NCBI GenBank assembly: GCA_950097015.1
Contig: CATNEN010000001.1
Location: 23,179,501-23,243,500 of the forward strand
Reading direction: 5' to 3'
DNA: 64,000 nt
Source: Macrostomum hystrix
Taxonomy: Eukaryota; Platyhelminthes; Macrostomidae
Part shown: piece by piece, positions 10,835 through 20,935 of the stretch
Numbering within the stretch: the stretch's first letter is position 1
Layout: the number at the start of each line of letters is the position of its first letter
The notes under the pieces: model-generated
What the model was told of the DNA's origin: nothing
The model's database searches: none
The model's input: the letters and a program-made list of their open reading frames with translations, nothing else
Translations under genes and position numbers: made by a program

Positions 10835-12627
10835 ATGTATCGCGGCATCGAACTGAAGCGTGTTGTCAAAGCTTCACTGCAAACTGGCTGTCGTGGGCGA
10901 CCCAGAAAGATCAAGACAATCATTAGCGGCCGAAATCGAGGCTCAACATCTCGGCACCCTGTGTCCGAAACTACTCCTGTTCCAGTGGAAGCTAGCACCG
11001 AGAACGATGTCGGTATGCCTGAGTCTTTTGCTCCTCCAGTAGAAGATGTTGAATGGGTAGATTTTGACAGCTTTGCTGAGAAATACAGAGGCAGTTACGA
11101 GAAGCATTTTCTCTTAAATCTGCAGCGCTTTAAAGCCAGGGGACGTACACAACTGGAAATACAATCAGATGGTCGTCCATTACCTACGCCGCTTGTCTAT
11201 GTAGATATTTAAGCGGATGTGCCAAAAAATCGAGCAGAGGAACAGAATTGTCCTAATTGGAAGGCCGGTGCTCATGAACCATTAAGTCGTGAGCAGAGAT
11301 ATAATGTCACGGGTTTCTTTGGATTATTCTGTCGTCACAATCGCCTTTTGTGTGGCTCAAATATCACAACTGGTGGAGAAAAGTTTTGCTACCTGGAACA
11401 GTGCCTTGAACACTTTCTGCGAAACGTCAAAGTGTCTAAGGAATTACTTGTCGTATATGACGTGGGTAAGTTTATTATTATTTTATAAAATGCATACAAT
11501 CTATGAAATTCTGTTGCTTGTGTACAGTTATATGACAACATGACTTACTCTTTATCCCAATTCACAGGCTGTCGCGTATCCAGCCGGGTTACGTCCGCTA
11601 TTGCGAAGTCTGGTGCCAACATTCAAGCGAGTAGCTGTGCAATAAACGCTTTTCATTCTCTTGGTTACCTGCCCAGTTGTCAAAAAAGTTTTCTGTTCGC
11701 GTTACTCCAGGCGCAGGTCTATGCGATGGAGAGAATACTGAGCGAGCCTGGTCTCAACTCAGGCCGTTCGTTAAGTTTTTAAAGTACATGCGAAAAGACC
11801 GACGAGCGCAATACATGGCGCATATTCTATACTTCTTTAATGCACAACAGCTTCTTAGCGCTTCTGGGTGGTTTACACAACGTATTAAGCTTATGGTAGG
11901 TGCGGGAAAAAGCATTCTAAGTGAACTAAAAGAGCTACAAAGCCAGTCTGCGATTTTGCAGCACTCGGGGGTCCTAAATGACAGTCTGGTCATCTCTGAG
12001 GATGAAATTTTGGATTTAGGCTCCCAATGGTATGAAGATTCCCTCCGAGTAGCTGTACAAAACTCGGAAGATGATATCCTATGTGAGCTACGCGCTCTTG
12101 CAGTGCACAGAGATCATTGGAGTAAACAGGTTGGTAAGTCGGTTGACCAAAGTCAAACCAGAATGTGCTTGCGAAAGGTTAAAAGTTATGCATCCGACAT
12201 GAAAAAACTCTACGCTCGTCTTCCAATTGAAGACAGAGCTTCTTTCGATGAATATAAAAAACCGCGTAGTGCGAAATATGAACATTTGTCTGGAACCGAC
12301 CTTTCCATCCGATTTCGTCAGCGGGCTATAGACGTCAGTAACAAATATAAACGCCTAAAAGAAGAAGCGCATATTATTTCAGATGAGTGGGTTGACCTTC
12401 AGGTTAATTTGCAGAGCCTCTGTGATGACTTAGCGAATCAGCCGGGCTTAGCCGCTCAATTTCGGGAATTGTTTAGAAGACTGCTTGAAGATGTTGCAAG
12501 TAAAAGCGTGACTGATGCTGTAAAATATCTTCTTGCGAATAAGAGCTCCCTAAGCACACTGAGTCAGAGCGCTAATGAAGCGGTTGCTTCAGAAGATTCG
12601 GGGTCTTCTGATAGCGACTCCGATTAA
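10835..12627 (+). pseudogene. KDZ (Kyakuja-Dileera-Zisupton) family transposase, broken
   Basis: Three coding pieces together match the KDZ transposase plan. Residues of the family signature are visible in order: CPNWKAGAHEPLS, then YNVTGFFGLFCRHNRLL, then VVYDVGC, a conserved AFHSLGYLPSCQ, and GAGLCDGENTERAWSQL. An acidic, charged C-terminal region ends in SEDSGSSDSDSD. KDZ enzymes are cut-and-paste-type transposases with an RNase H-like fold. Lesions: an in-frame TAA at 11210-11212 and a one-base frame change in the A-run at 11682-11687. A GT-AG intron lies at 11466-11567. The start at the ATG at 10835 follows a good 3' splice site, so an upstream exon with the N-terminal zinc-binding region is probably missing or outside what I recognise. 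Terminal repeats of the transposon were not identified. Confidence 0.85.
11466..11567 (+). other. 102-bp GT-AG intron within the KDZ transposase
   Basis: The donor is gtgg|gtaagttt and the acceptor ttcacag|gctgt. Removing these 102 bases restores the KDZ motif YDVGC across the junction (Gly split between exons). The intron contains stops in all useful frames. Confidence 0.85.
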
Positions 12628-12724
12628 GTATCCAACCAGTGTACTAATGATTCCACCGTTACTTGTGTTTTTAATTAAAGACAAGCGCTGCCTTGTAAAG
12701 TCACTCTGCACCTACTTTTGTGTG

Positions 12725-13010
12725 GGTGCTGTGAAGCGTTAAGTTTAAGAGCGCTAAAATTAATACCAGTAAGCCCAAAATTTGGACACATATTTCTTTC
12801 AACTAGCAAAATTTTTACAGGTCACTTTGCACATGCAATTCAATGTGCTGTGAAGCGTTAAGTTTAAGAGCGCTAAAATTAATACCAGTATGCTCAAAGT
12901 TTGGACACATATTTCTTTCAACTAGCGAAATTTTTACAGGTCACTTTGCACATGCAATTCAATGTGCTGTGAAGCGCTACATTTTAAAGCGCTAATTTCA
13001 TGAGCCCATG
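12725..13010 (+). repeat. tandem repeat, unit about 119 bp, about 2.4 copies (A)
   Basis: The word gctgtgaagcg recurs at about 12,730, 12,849 and 12,968. Each recurrence but the last is followed by aagagcgctaaaattaatac and the rest of the unit (tttggacacatatttctttc). The counterpart in segment B begins at about 28,589. Confidence 0.85.
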
Positions 13011-13517
13011 TGTCAGCCTTCTCGCGGCGGACTCGTTGAGCGTGAATAAAATCTGCTAATTACCGTGCGCTGCCAATCTTACCGTGCATGTTTGCACTAT
13101 CCAGCGGACTGGCAGTGTACTTACGTTAGCTGTTTTTATTCGTGGGACTAATGACACTATTAAATTCGTTCATTTATCAGCTTTTCCGTTCAATTCCGTT
13201 TTATTATTATTATATAGCTCACAGTTTCATTGTCTGTCAAATAAATGGAGGGGCTCCTAAACAGTGTTTCTCGTTCTTATTTTTTCATTGCTTGTTTTTA
13301 GATGCGCTTTCTTTCTGCTAATTAGTTGGCTGTGCAGGGAACAGCTAGGACAAATTGAGATAGATGTGAATTTGAGAATAGACTGCCTGCTTTATACAAT
13401 TATATGCATGACAGATCAATGTCGTTATTAGTTTTTATATATTAGCGTTCACGGCTTCATTTTGGGTCTAGCTTTAATTGTCAACGTTTCAAACTTAAAT
13501 CTCGAATAAATTTCAGG

Positions 13518-14198
13518 CCAGCATCACTTCCATTGAAAGTTGATGACACCTCCCAACATTCACGCCGCGATTACGTGTCTTCAGTGCCACTGGAGTGGCA
13601 GGGCATCAGGTTTTAAACAGCATTGCCGCCGAGCTCATCCGGACCTATCTGAAAAGCGAATCGACGCCAACCTTCGCTACTGTCGCCTACAAAATAAGCT
13701 GAAGTTGTCTCCTATTTTTATCTCTGTCCATATTGCTCTACTATCATTTCGGGATACGATACGCACATGCTCATTCACAATCGCGGGAGAAGAGGAGGCG
13801 ATAGAATCATCATCACGACTGAGGACTTCAAAGCTGCTAACCTTGCTGCATTAAGTTTCATTGACGAGCTGCGCAAAATCGCTGTTGGTGGTAAAACTTG
13901 CGGTACTCCTGCCAACGAAATATCGCCGGCTCTTCCAGCAGCTGGTCAACCTACCAGTGCTCATTCAGTTGATTTAAATCCACAGGTGCCTGGGGCCCAA
14001 GACTACAGTTGTAATCAACGCTCCGCTGCAGCTTTAAGCTACAATTCTGATGTCAACATGATGACGTGCGCGAGCATTCAACACAATGGAAATGACGATC
14101 CATTCAATTATTTGTCGGTGCTTTTTTCAATTTTCAATTCCCTCCAGTCGTCCAAGGCGTTTTGTTGTTATGCGAACTCGGCCAATCTGACTTCATAA
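13518..14198 (+). CDS. C2H2-type zinc-finger ORF fragments of the duplicated block (A copy)
   Basis: Two overlapping frames. The first (ATG at 13543) has a single C2H2 finger, CLQCHWSGRASGFKQHC followed by RRAH (Cys-x2-Cys-x12-His-x4-His spacing), then a basic stretch. It lies just after a good acceptor (aataaatttcag at 13517). The second frame (13,767-14,198) encodes a low-complexity acidic/serine-rich sequence starting around GGDRIIITTEDFKAANLAAL. They may be exons of one gene whose intron I cannot place. The function is unknown; a DNA-binding accessory protein of a mobile element is only a guess. The B copy at 29,374 differs by very few bases. Confidence 0.4.
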
Positions 14199-14349
14199 TT
14201 GCTTCATATGCGTTCATATCCATACAAGTGTCAATGCTCATATGCGTGTGTACACCTTTCTTGTCTGCTTGCCTGCAATCCTACTTGTGCATGTATTTGA
14301 CTTACCTATAGTCATTACACTTAGCTAGAGTAATTTAGCCCAGGTGTGG
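14199..14349 (+). other. spacer of segment A, no gene
   Basis: Low-complexity spacer with repeated catatgcgt words, shared with 30,055-30,205. Nothing coding seen. Confidence 0.5.
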
Positions 14350-14590
14350 CAACAATGGTCAGGGGAGAGCTAGAGTCAAACTGTTCAGAATATGTTCCGA
14401 TGACTAAATTATTCAGTTTTCCCTGGTAATCATGCAATTTCTTGGATGGTCAGAGGAGAGCTAGAGTCAAACTGTTCAGAATATGTTCCGATGACTAAAT
14501 TATTCAGTTTGTCCTGGTAGTCATGCAATTTCTTCAATGGTCAGAGGAGAGCTAGAGTCAAACTGTTCTGAATATGTTCCGATGGTCGTG
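14350..14590 (+). repeat. 91-bp minisatellite, about 2.6 copies (A)
   Basis: Unit begins ggtcagaggagagctagagt and contains gaatatgttccgatgacta and ttttccctggtaatcatgc. In segment B the same unit is expanded to about 13 copies (30,206-31,383). Confidence 0.92.
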
Positions 14591-14954
14591 CTCCCTTGCA
14601 AACGAGCAGCGGAGTGAGAGGAGAGAGTTCTGAAGTTCTATCCGCGTTTGACAAAGATAAAATCTCAAACTCTAATTCCTGATTTCTTTATGCTCACTGT
14701 GCGTGCACCGTATGTGTTTTTACGTGAGGGTCTGTACTTTGTTCAATTAATGTTTCTGTCAAACTAGGACTTTTCACCAATTCTTTTCCGTGTCAAACTT
14801 CGGGGAAAATACATAAGCTAATTTATCAAAACATATCAGCGCATCTCATTGGCAAAAATTGTGCCGCACAGGCACAGGATAGGTGACCTGCTGCAAGGTA
14901 TACTGACTAAAATTATTATTATTTTATTTTTATTATTACTTCTTTCTTGGAATC

Positions 14955-15040
14955 ACAGGGTGAGGTGACAGGAGAGAGTGAGGTGACAGAGAGGAGAGAG
15001 TGAGGGCACAGAGAGGAGAGGGTGAGGTGACAGAGAGAGA
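14955..15040 (+). repeat. 20-bp minisatellite, few copies (A)
   Basis: Short array of gagagtgagggcacagagag-type units. The homologous site in segment B (31,731-33,110) holds about 69 units. Confidence 0.85.
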
Positions 15041-16220
15041 GCTTGTGGGCACCATTGCCGTTTAGGAAAATTCAAGAAAGCAACAATTGGTGCCACACTT
15101 GGCCTCAACTACATGCGTTTCCCACCACACAGACTACTTAATTATTACTATTGTAGCCAGAGTTATAAACTTGAACTGGAGCTTGTGGGCACCATTGCCG
15201 TTTAGGAAAATTCAAGAAACCAACAATTGGTGCCACGCTTGGCCTTAACTACATGCGTTTCCCACCACACAGACTACTTAATTATTACTATTGTAGCCAG
15301 AGTTATAAACTTGAACTGGAACTTGTGGGCACCATTGCCGTTTAGGAAAATTCAAGAAACCAACAATTGGTGCCACACTTGGCCTCAACTACATGCGTTT
15401 CCCACCACACAGACTACTTAATTATTACTATTGTAGCCAGAGTTATAAACTTGAACTGGAGCTTGTGGGCACCATTGCCGTTTAGGAAAATTCAAGAAAC
15501 CAACAATTGGTGCCACGCTTGGCCTTAACTACATGCGTTTCCCACCACACAGACTACTTAATTATTACTATTGTAGCCAGAGTTATAAACTTGAACTGGA
15601 ACTTGTGGGCACCATTGCCGTTTAGGAAAATTCAAGAAACCAACAATTGTCGCCACGCTTGGCCTTAACTACATGCGTTTCCCACCACACAGACTACTTA
15701 ATTATTACTATTGTAGCCAGAGTTATAAACTTGAACTGGAGCTTGTGGGCACCATTGCCGTTTAGGAAAATTCAAGAAACCAACAATTGGTGCCACGCTT
15801 GGCCTTAACTACATGCTTTTCCCACCACACAGACTACTTAATTATTACTATTGTAGCCAGAGTTATAAACTTGAACTGGAGCTTGTGGGCACCATTGTCG
15901 TTTAAGAAAATTTAAGAAACCAACAATTGGTGCCACGCTTGGCCTTAACTACATGCGTTTCCCACCACACAGACTACTTAATTATTACTATTGTAGCCAG
16001 AGTTATAAACTTGAACTGGAGCTTGTGGGCACCATTGCCGTTTAGGAAAATTCAAGAAACCAGCAACTGGTGCCACGCTTGGCCTTAACTACATGCGTTT
16101 CCCACCACACAGACTACTTAATTATTACTATTGTAGCCAGAGTTATAAACTTGAACTGGAGCTTGTGGGCACCATTGCCGTTTAGGAAAATTCAAGAAAC
16201 CAGCAACTGGTGCCACGCTC
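15041..16220 (+). repeat. 140-bp satellite, about 8.4 copies (A)
   Basis: Tandem 140-bp units with the words gcttgtgggcaccattgccg, ttaggaaaattcaagaaacc and attactattgtagccagagt. Copies show small substitutions (for example caacaattgg versus cagcaactgg in the last two). The short open frames here are read-through of the unit and not genes. Confidence 0.95.
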
Positions 16221-18039
16221 ATCTTTTTTAATCATTCCAGCCTCCCAGCCCCATCGCCGAGTTTCTTTTCATCCAGCTCCCTGTCCCGCGGCCTCTCAGC
16301 CCAGCCCAAGCTTCTTTCTTGGAATCACTCACACTGTAAAGTGTAAATTGTGCATGTACTGTATGTGTTGTCAATAGACGGGCTTTAATTTGTGGAATTG
16401 CAAATTACTTTTGTGACATACTGTTTGTTATTTAATGTGACATTCAATGTTAGCTTAGCTCGTTTGCATGCACTTGTCACCACTGTCTGGGTGCACCCCT
16501 GTTGATGTTGTTTGTGTCTCACGCAATTGGTTTGCGTGCAACTGGGGTGGGCCGTCTGTCTGGGATCCCCAGATCCCCCGAAATCCCCAGCCACAGGGTC
16601 TGGAAATTAGACTGCATGAACGCAAATATAAGGAGCCGCGATATCAGACTGGTTCTTTACTGTGTTTCAATTCTGGCCTTACTTCTGCCTGAGTTATTAC
16701 AACTTAAGAAGCCGTTTACAAATTATCAGTAAGATATATACATGGAGCTTGTGGATGCACAGCACGATTTTGGGAATGGCACACGGATATGACATCCCTC
16801 AGTGAAACGGAAATTAAAGGGAAGCATTCGTCATGAACATATACTCATCTATGAGCAAAATGAGGTGTGCAACGAAGCCAATAATGAGGTAAGTCAGAGT
16901 TTAACGAACACTGACCATATCAATATAATAAATATGTGTGTGTATCTCGCTTAACCTAGTCAGTACAACTACTGTACCGTACTTTATATGTTTGTCAGTA
17001 GATGAATCCGAGATATTAATATTAGGCCATATAGTGCAGCTTCGACGAAATTTAGCACTGATGTCACGGTGTGGCAGCGATGGTTAGAGGAGTCAGACTG
17101 TCATTGGTCCCACTCTGATGGATGCATTTTTCCACCTGGTAGAATCCACCTGGCGTATTCACTTATCTATTCAATTTCAAATTCAGTTGCCTCTCCAAAT
17201 AAAAGAAATATTGGGGTCGTGAATAATCGTTGGGGTCGTTGGGGATCGCGATTCGAGACTAGAAGCAATCAGAATTAAACAAAGCATCTCAAAATTTTCT
17301 CATTTACACGTTGCATGAGCAGTTGCTTAACTTTATACTCGCAATCAGGCATGAGTCGCTTTCTGATATTTTTGTAATTAAAAAACACAAAAACACAATA
17401 AAAAGCATAGATAAGCAAGAGTGAGCAGATAAGCAAAAAAGCGTTCGACAGGGTGACCAAAAAATATCTCGTTTATAAGATGAGCGGCATGTTGAATCAA
17501 AGGCTCATAGGCTCCTAGATTCATAGCAGAAGCCGTAGCAGGAGTCGTAGCCAGAATCGCAGCACAGCAGTACAAGAATGAGCACAGATAAACAATAATG
17601 AGCACAGACAAGCAATCATGAGCACAGAGAAGCTACGATGAGCACAGATAAGCAATAATGAGCACAGATTAAGCAGGAGCACATACAAAAGCGGGCGCAA
17701 CAGGAGAAATATTCAGTCTTTAAAATTTCATCAACTTTCTGCGGACAAACCGTTACTGTTAATTGCGCCTGTTTACATTTGATTACTGTGCATGGGTCTG
17801 TGCAAAGTCTGCAAAATACCTTATTTCTGTAAATGTATTAATTTTGGACTGCTCCTGCACAGCCCTCAGTTATATATATTTGTATTAATGCATCCTATGC
17901 TTGGCTTGGATCAGTGATGCATCCTACATGTGGAAGTCAGTCACGAATTTCCCCTCTCAATCGGCAAGTAATCGGCGAGACAGCTTGCCACCTGTCTCGC
18001 TGAGGTCAGTCCAGGATTTGCACTTTCTCAACACGCAAG
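16221..18039 (+). other. unique part of segment A, no gene recognised
   Basis: Largely shared with 39,426-41,536. Within it, 17,020-17,250 is specific to A and replaces the hAT fragment found in B. A cluster of short imperfect repeats (agcacagataagcaataatg) lies at about 17,580-17,680. No convincing coding frame. Confidence 0.55.
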
Positions 18040-18395
18040 TCAGGCGTCGGTGAGGCAGGTCTGCGGATCCGATATCGACAGCACGGGTGTCACCTGGCGC
18101 TGCTTCCGTCTGCCGGTGGCGCCACCGCCGCTTCTGCTGCGACGCCGCCTCCGCCACCGAAGCCGCCAACCCAGGCAGCAGACGTCCAGGCCCATTCGCT
18201 TGACCTCCGGTTCCGAGCGCAGCTCCGTGATCAGGTTGGTCTGCAGCAGCTCCTGTAGCAGGTCCTGACTGGACAAGCCTGGAGCTGATGGATTGTCCAA
18301 GTTGACAACCAAGTTTGAGAGCCCGTTGATGTGTCTGATGAAGGCCATACGTGTCGGTAGGCCTGTTTGAGTAGTGCAGGTGAGTACGGGCTTGA
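18040..18395 (-). pseudogene. unrecognised conserved protein fragment (A copy)
   Basis: A minus-strand frame after a plausible acceptor (actcaaacag at about 18,365-18,374) reads FIRHINGLSNLVVNLDNPS and then SQDLLQELLQTNLITEL, a helical leucine-rich pattern. It then becomes an Arg/Gly-rich low-complexity stretch and stops at 18,040. The B copy at 41,537 keeps the same sequence with a few conservative changes. I do not recognise the family. It could be a captured host exon or part of the repeat's own gene. Confidence 0.35.
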
Positions 18396-18424
18396 TGTTT
18401 AACAGGTACAATGCCAAGCAGAAC

Positions 18425-18560
18425 AGGTGAACACTGTGTCGGACAGAACAGGTGAACACAGGCTCTTTCTAACAGGTGACGCTCTCTGTCTAACAGTTGA
18501 CGCTGTCGGCCTAACAAATGACGCTCTTGGTCCAACAGGTATTTCTAACAGAAATGAATT
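18425..18560 (+). repeat. short tandem repeats, 20-24 bp units (A)
   Basis: Imperfect units such as ctaacaggtgacgctctctg and taacagttgacgctgtcggc. The array is longer in the B copy (41,925-42,190). Confidence 0.8.
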
Positions 18561-19245
18561 CCAGAATGACAGATTTGGAATGACAAGTGATGGACAGATT
18601 GAAACAGGACTTGATCTTCATTCATATTCACATTAGAAAACGTCAAGTAACTCACTGGAAATGCAGGCGCATCACTGATCTAGACCACAGGTCGAAGAGA
18701 GGTAGCCACGTGGCTAGTGCGCTAAGCAGAATTGCACAACAAAAGTCAGCAGCTGCCGTCAGACACAGGTTAATCCTGGAATGGTGCAGGCTTTAGCACA
18801 ATGTATTCATAATTTCAAATCAAAGTGAATGAAGTACTGCGATAAAATGACTCCGTAGCTTCGCTGTTAGCAAAGGAAAGAAGATTGAAGGCAACAAAAT
18901 TATCCAAAAATAGGCCTCCGGGCGAATGTCGAAAATGATATTTAAGCTAATTTAGGCCATAATGTTTTGTACTTGTTTAGTAATACTTTGCAGTTTTCAG
19001 TAAAAATGTCTTGCTTATTTAGAGTAATTAAAGGCAATTAGACTAACTCATCATGTAACAGAAGACGTGCTCGTTATTTATCGTAGTACTGATGAACCTT
19101 CAGTAAAACAATTGACACACACTGATGCACCTTCAGTGCAACTATTGACACATGTACGAGACATTCATTCAAATGACATTCATTTAAGCAGCCGAAGATT
19201 GGAAGACCGCAGTCGTCTACATCTGCGCTGCCGTTCAGCAACGAC

Positions 19246-19287
<42 letters not shown>

Positions 19288-20890
19288 AGGCGGCGGAGCA
19301 TCCATTCTGCAATAATGCATTAAATGCATTACAAGCTATTTAAAACTAGGAGGAAATTTCAATTAGGAAAATAGAATTCCAACTTAAAAGTAGGATTAAA
19401 GGAATAATTTCGAAAATGAGAATGACGATTGGGAGGAAATGAAAGTTGACAGTTTCCCCGAGCGAGAATTTTTTATAAGTGAGCAATAACAATAATGTGT
19501 TGTAAAGCATGCTCTGTGGAAAAGTTGGCCCATTTAAATGAGCATCAGAAAGTCATAGAATTAAAATGAAATTTTTTACGACCGAGCAACAACAGTTATG
19601 AAACGACTTGCTTTCTAGGAAATATGGTTTCTACACTGTATGTTATGAGGGACCATTTAAATTAACGTTTCGCGGTCAATTTCTATGAAGACAAGGGTAC
19701 GTCAAGTTATAAATTGCTTGTTTCACAGTATAAAAGCGAGGCATAATGTAAAAGCGGAGAATATTGAAATTTAGCAGAATACAATATGAAGTAATGTGCA
19801 GAGCTGGACAAGTGTTACTGCTAATCACAGGCTTGGGGAGGCAGTATGAGTCTGTTGTTTGTTTTATGTTTGACTTGCACATTCAAAGTGTTTAACTCAA
19901 ACTATGAATCTACTGCTCTCAACCCAGTGCCACTGTCCTAACTTGTCAGCTCGGCTCATAGCTAATGTGTCCTGCTATGATCATCACTAAATGAATGCAC
20001 CCACATTCCATTTATGTATTAAAATGTAGACCTCTAAGAGTATAAAGTTTCAGTGTATTATAAATAGTGAGCTATCCAAGCCTTTTTTACATAGACTACA
20101 GAGTTTATGCTTATCTTAACAAGTCTTAATATTAGAATAAAAAAACTGTATATTGGGTCTATTAGTCTATATGAATAGCTCATTGGCTGGCAACTTGTCA
20201 TAATTGTATAGAAACAATGAATTATTATAAATGAAATTGGGACCCAGGAATATAAATTCTTATTAAGATTTCCAAGCAACTACTGGGATATGGGATCTAT
20301 GAGCTGGGAGCCTAGGATCAAGGACTAGTGTTGCCCCTAAAAAATTCCGCAGGGCTTGATTCTATGATTGAATTGATAATTAGTGGAATATGTAATCCAA
20401 AGTAAACTAATTGACTATTGTATATCCAATTCCAAAAATGGTATGGTCAGTATGGTATACTTGCCAATTTGCACCCACTTCATAGGTCACAGATTTAAAA
20501 GAATGGTGCTTTTAAATGAAAGATCTAATAAAATGAGGGGAAGAAATAAGAAAATTGGAACCAAAGTCTAACATCTGTCATCTGTAACTGGCTATGACTG
20601 TGTATGACTTTGTTTTATGAGTGTCATGTAACACGTTAGAACTATTCTAATCATTGACAAATCCATGGATCTTTATTACCTAGATGTAGCACTCTAGGGA
20701 CTTTTGTGTGCCCCTAGACCCAATGTATTTCTAATTTGGTTTAAGCTCAGTATTTTATGTAAATATTCATTTTACATGTTGCATTTTATAGCAAGAGTAT
20801 GCCTAGTAAATATACCTAAGCCCCATGCAAAGAAACAAAAGGAGACTTGAAAAAAATGCCAAAGTGCTAATGTTGATTTAATGTTCTGTG
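18561..20890 (+). other. unique part of segment A, no gene
   Basis: Contains a (GGC)n run at 19,247-19,297 and then AT-rich sequence largely matching 43,385-44,512. The part at 18,950-19,240 differs from B. At 20,583-20,890 A and B have different sequence between homologous flanks, indicating an insertion or replacement in one of them. Confidence 0.55.
19247..19297 (+). repeat. (GGC)n trinucleotide repeat (A)
   Basis: About 17 near-perfect ggc triplets. The B counterpart is shorter (43,317-43,342). Confidence 0.95.
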
Positions 20891-20935
20891 GTGCCATATG
20901 AAGTGCTGTCAAAGTATAGACTACAATTATGTGTA

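Larger units (their letters stand above)
12696..20935 (+). repeat. segment A: about 8-kb block directly duplicated as segment B
   Basis: Collinear homology with 28,557-44,845 on the same strand. Matching sub-blocks (A then B): 12,696-14,350 with 28,557-30,205; 14,610-14,945 with 31,385-31,725; 16,320-17,010 with 39,600-40,110; 17,250-18,950 with 40,765-42,510; 19,440-20,580 with 43,385-44,512; 20,890-20,935 with 44,805-44,845. Most blocks differ only at scattered positions by eye. Homology begins at aagtcactctgcacc in both, 69-76 bases after an unrelated ORF in each (KDZ in A, unknown ORF in B). No terminal inverted repeats found, so transposon and segmental duplication both remain possible. 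Confidence 0.88.

Noticed and set aside
14350-16220. Regularly spaced repeats considered as a CRISPR array
   Set aside because: Units are contiguous tandem repeats without variable spacers, in a eukaryotic context and with no cas genes.
18330-18375. ctgatga followed by an aggcc...ggcct stem, considered as a hammerhead ribozyme
   Set aside because: The obligatory GAAA after the stem is absent (gtttga instead), and no cleavage-site helix is evident.
19067-19315. Glycine- or arginine-rich ORFs across (GGC)n
   Set aside because: Trinucleotide read-through only.
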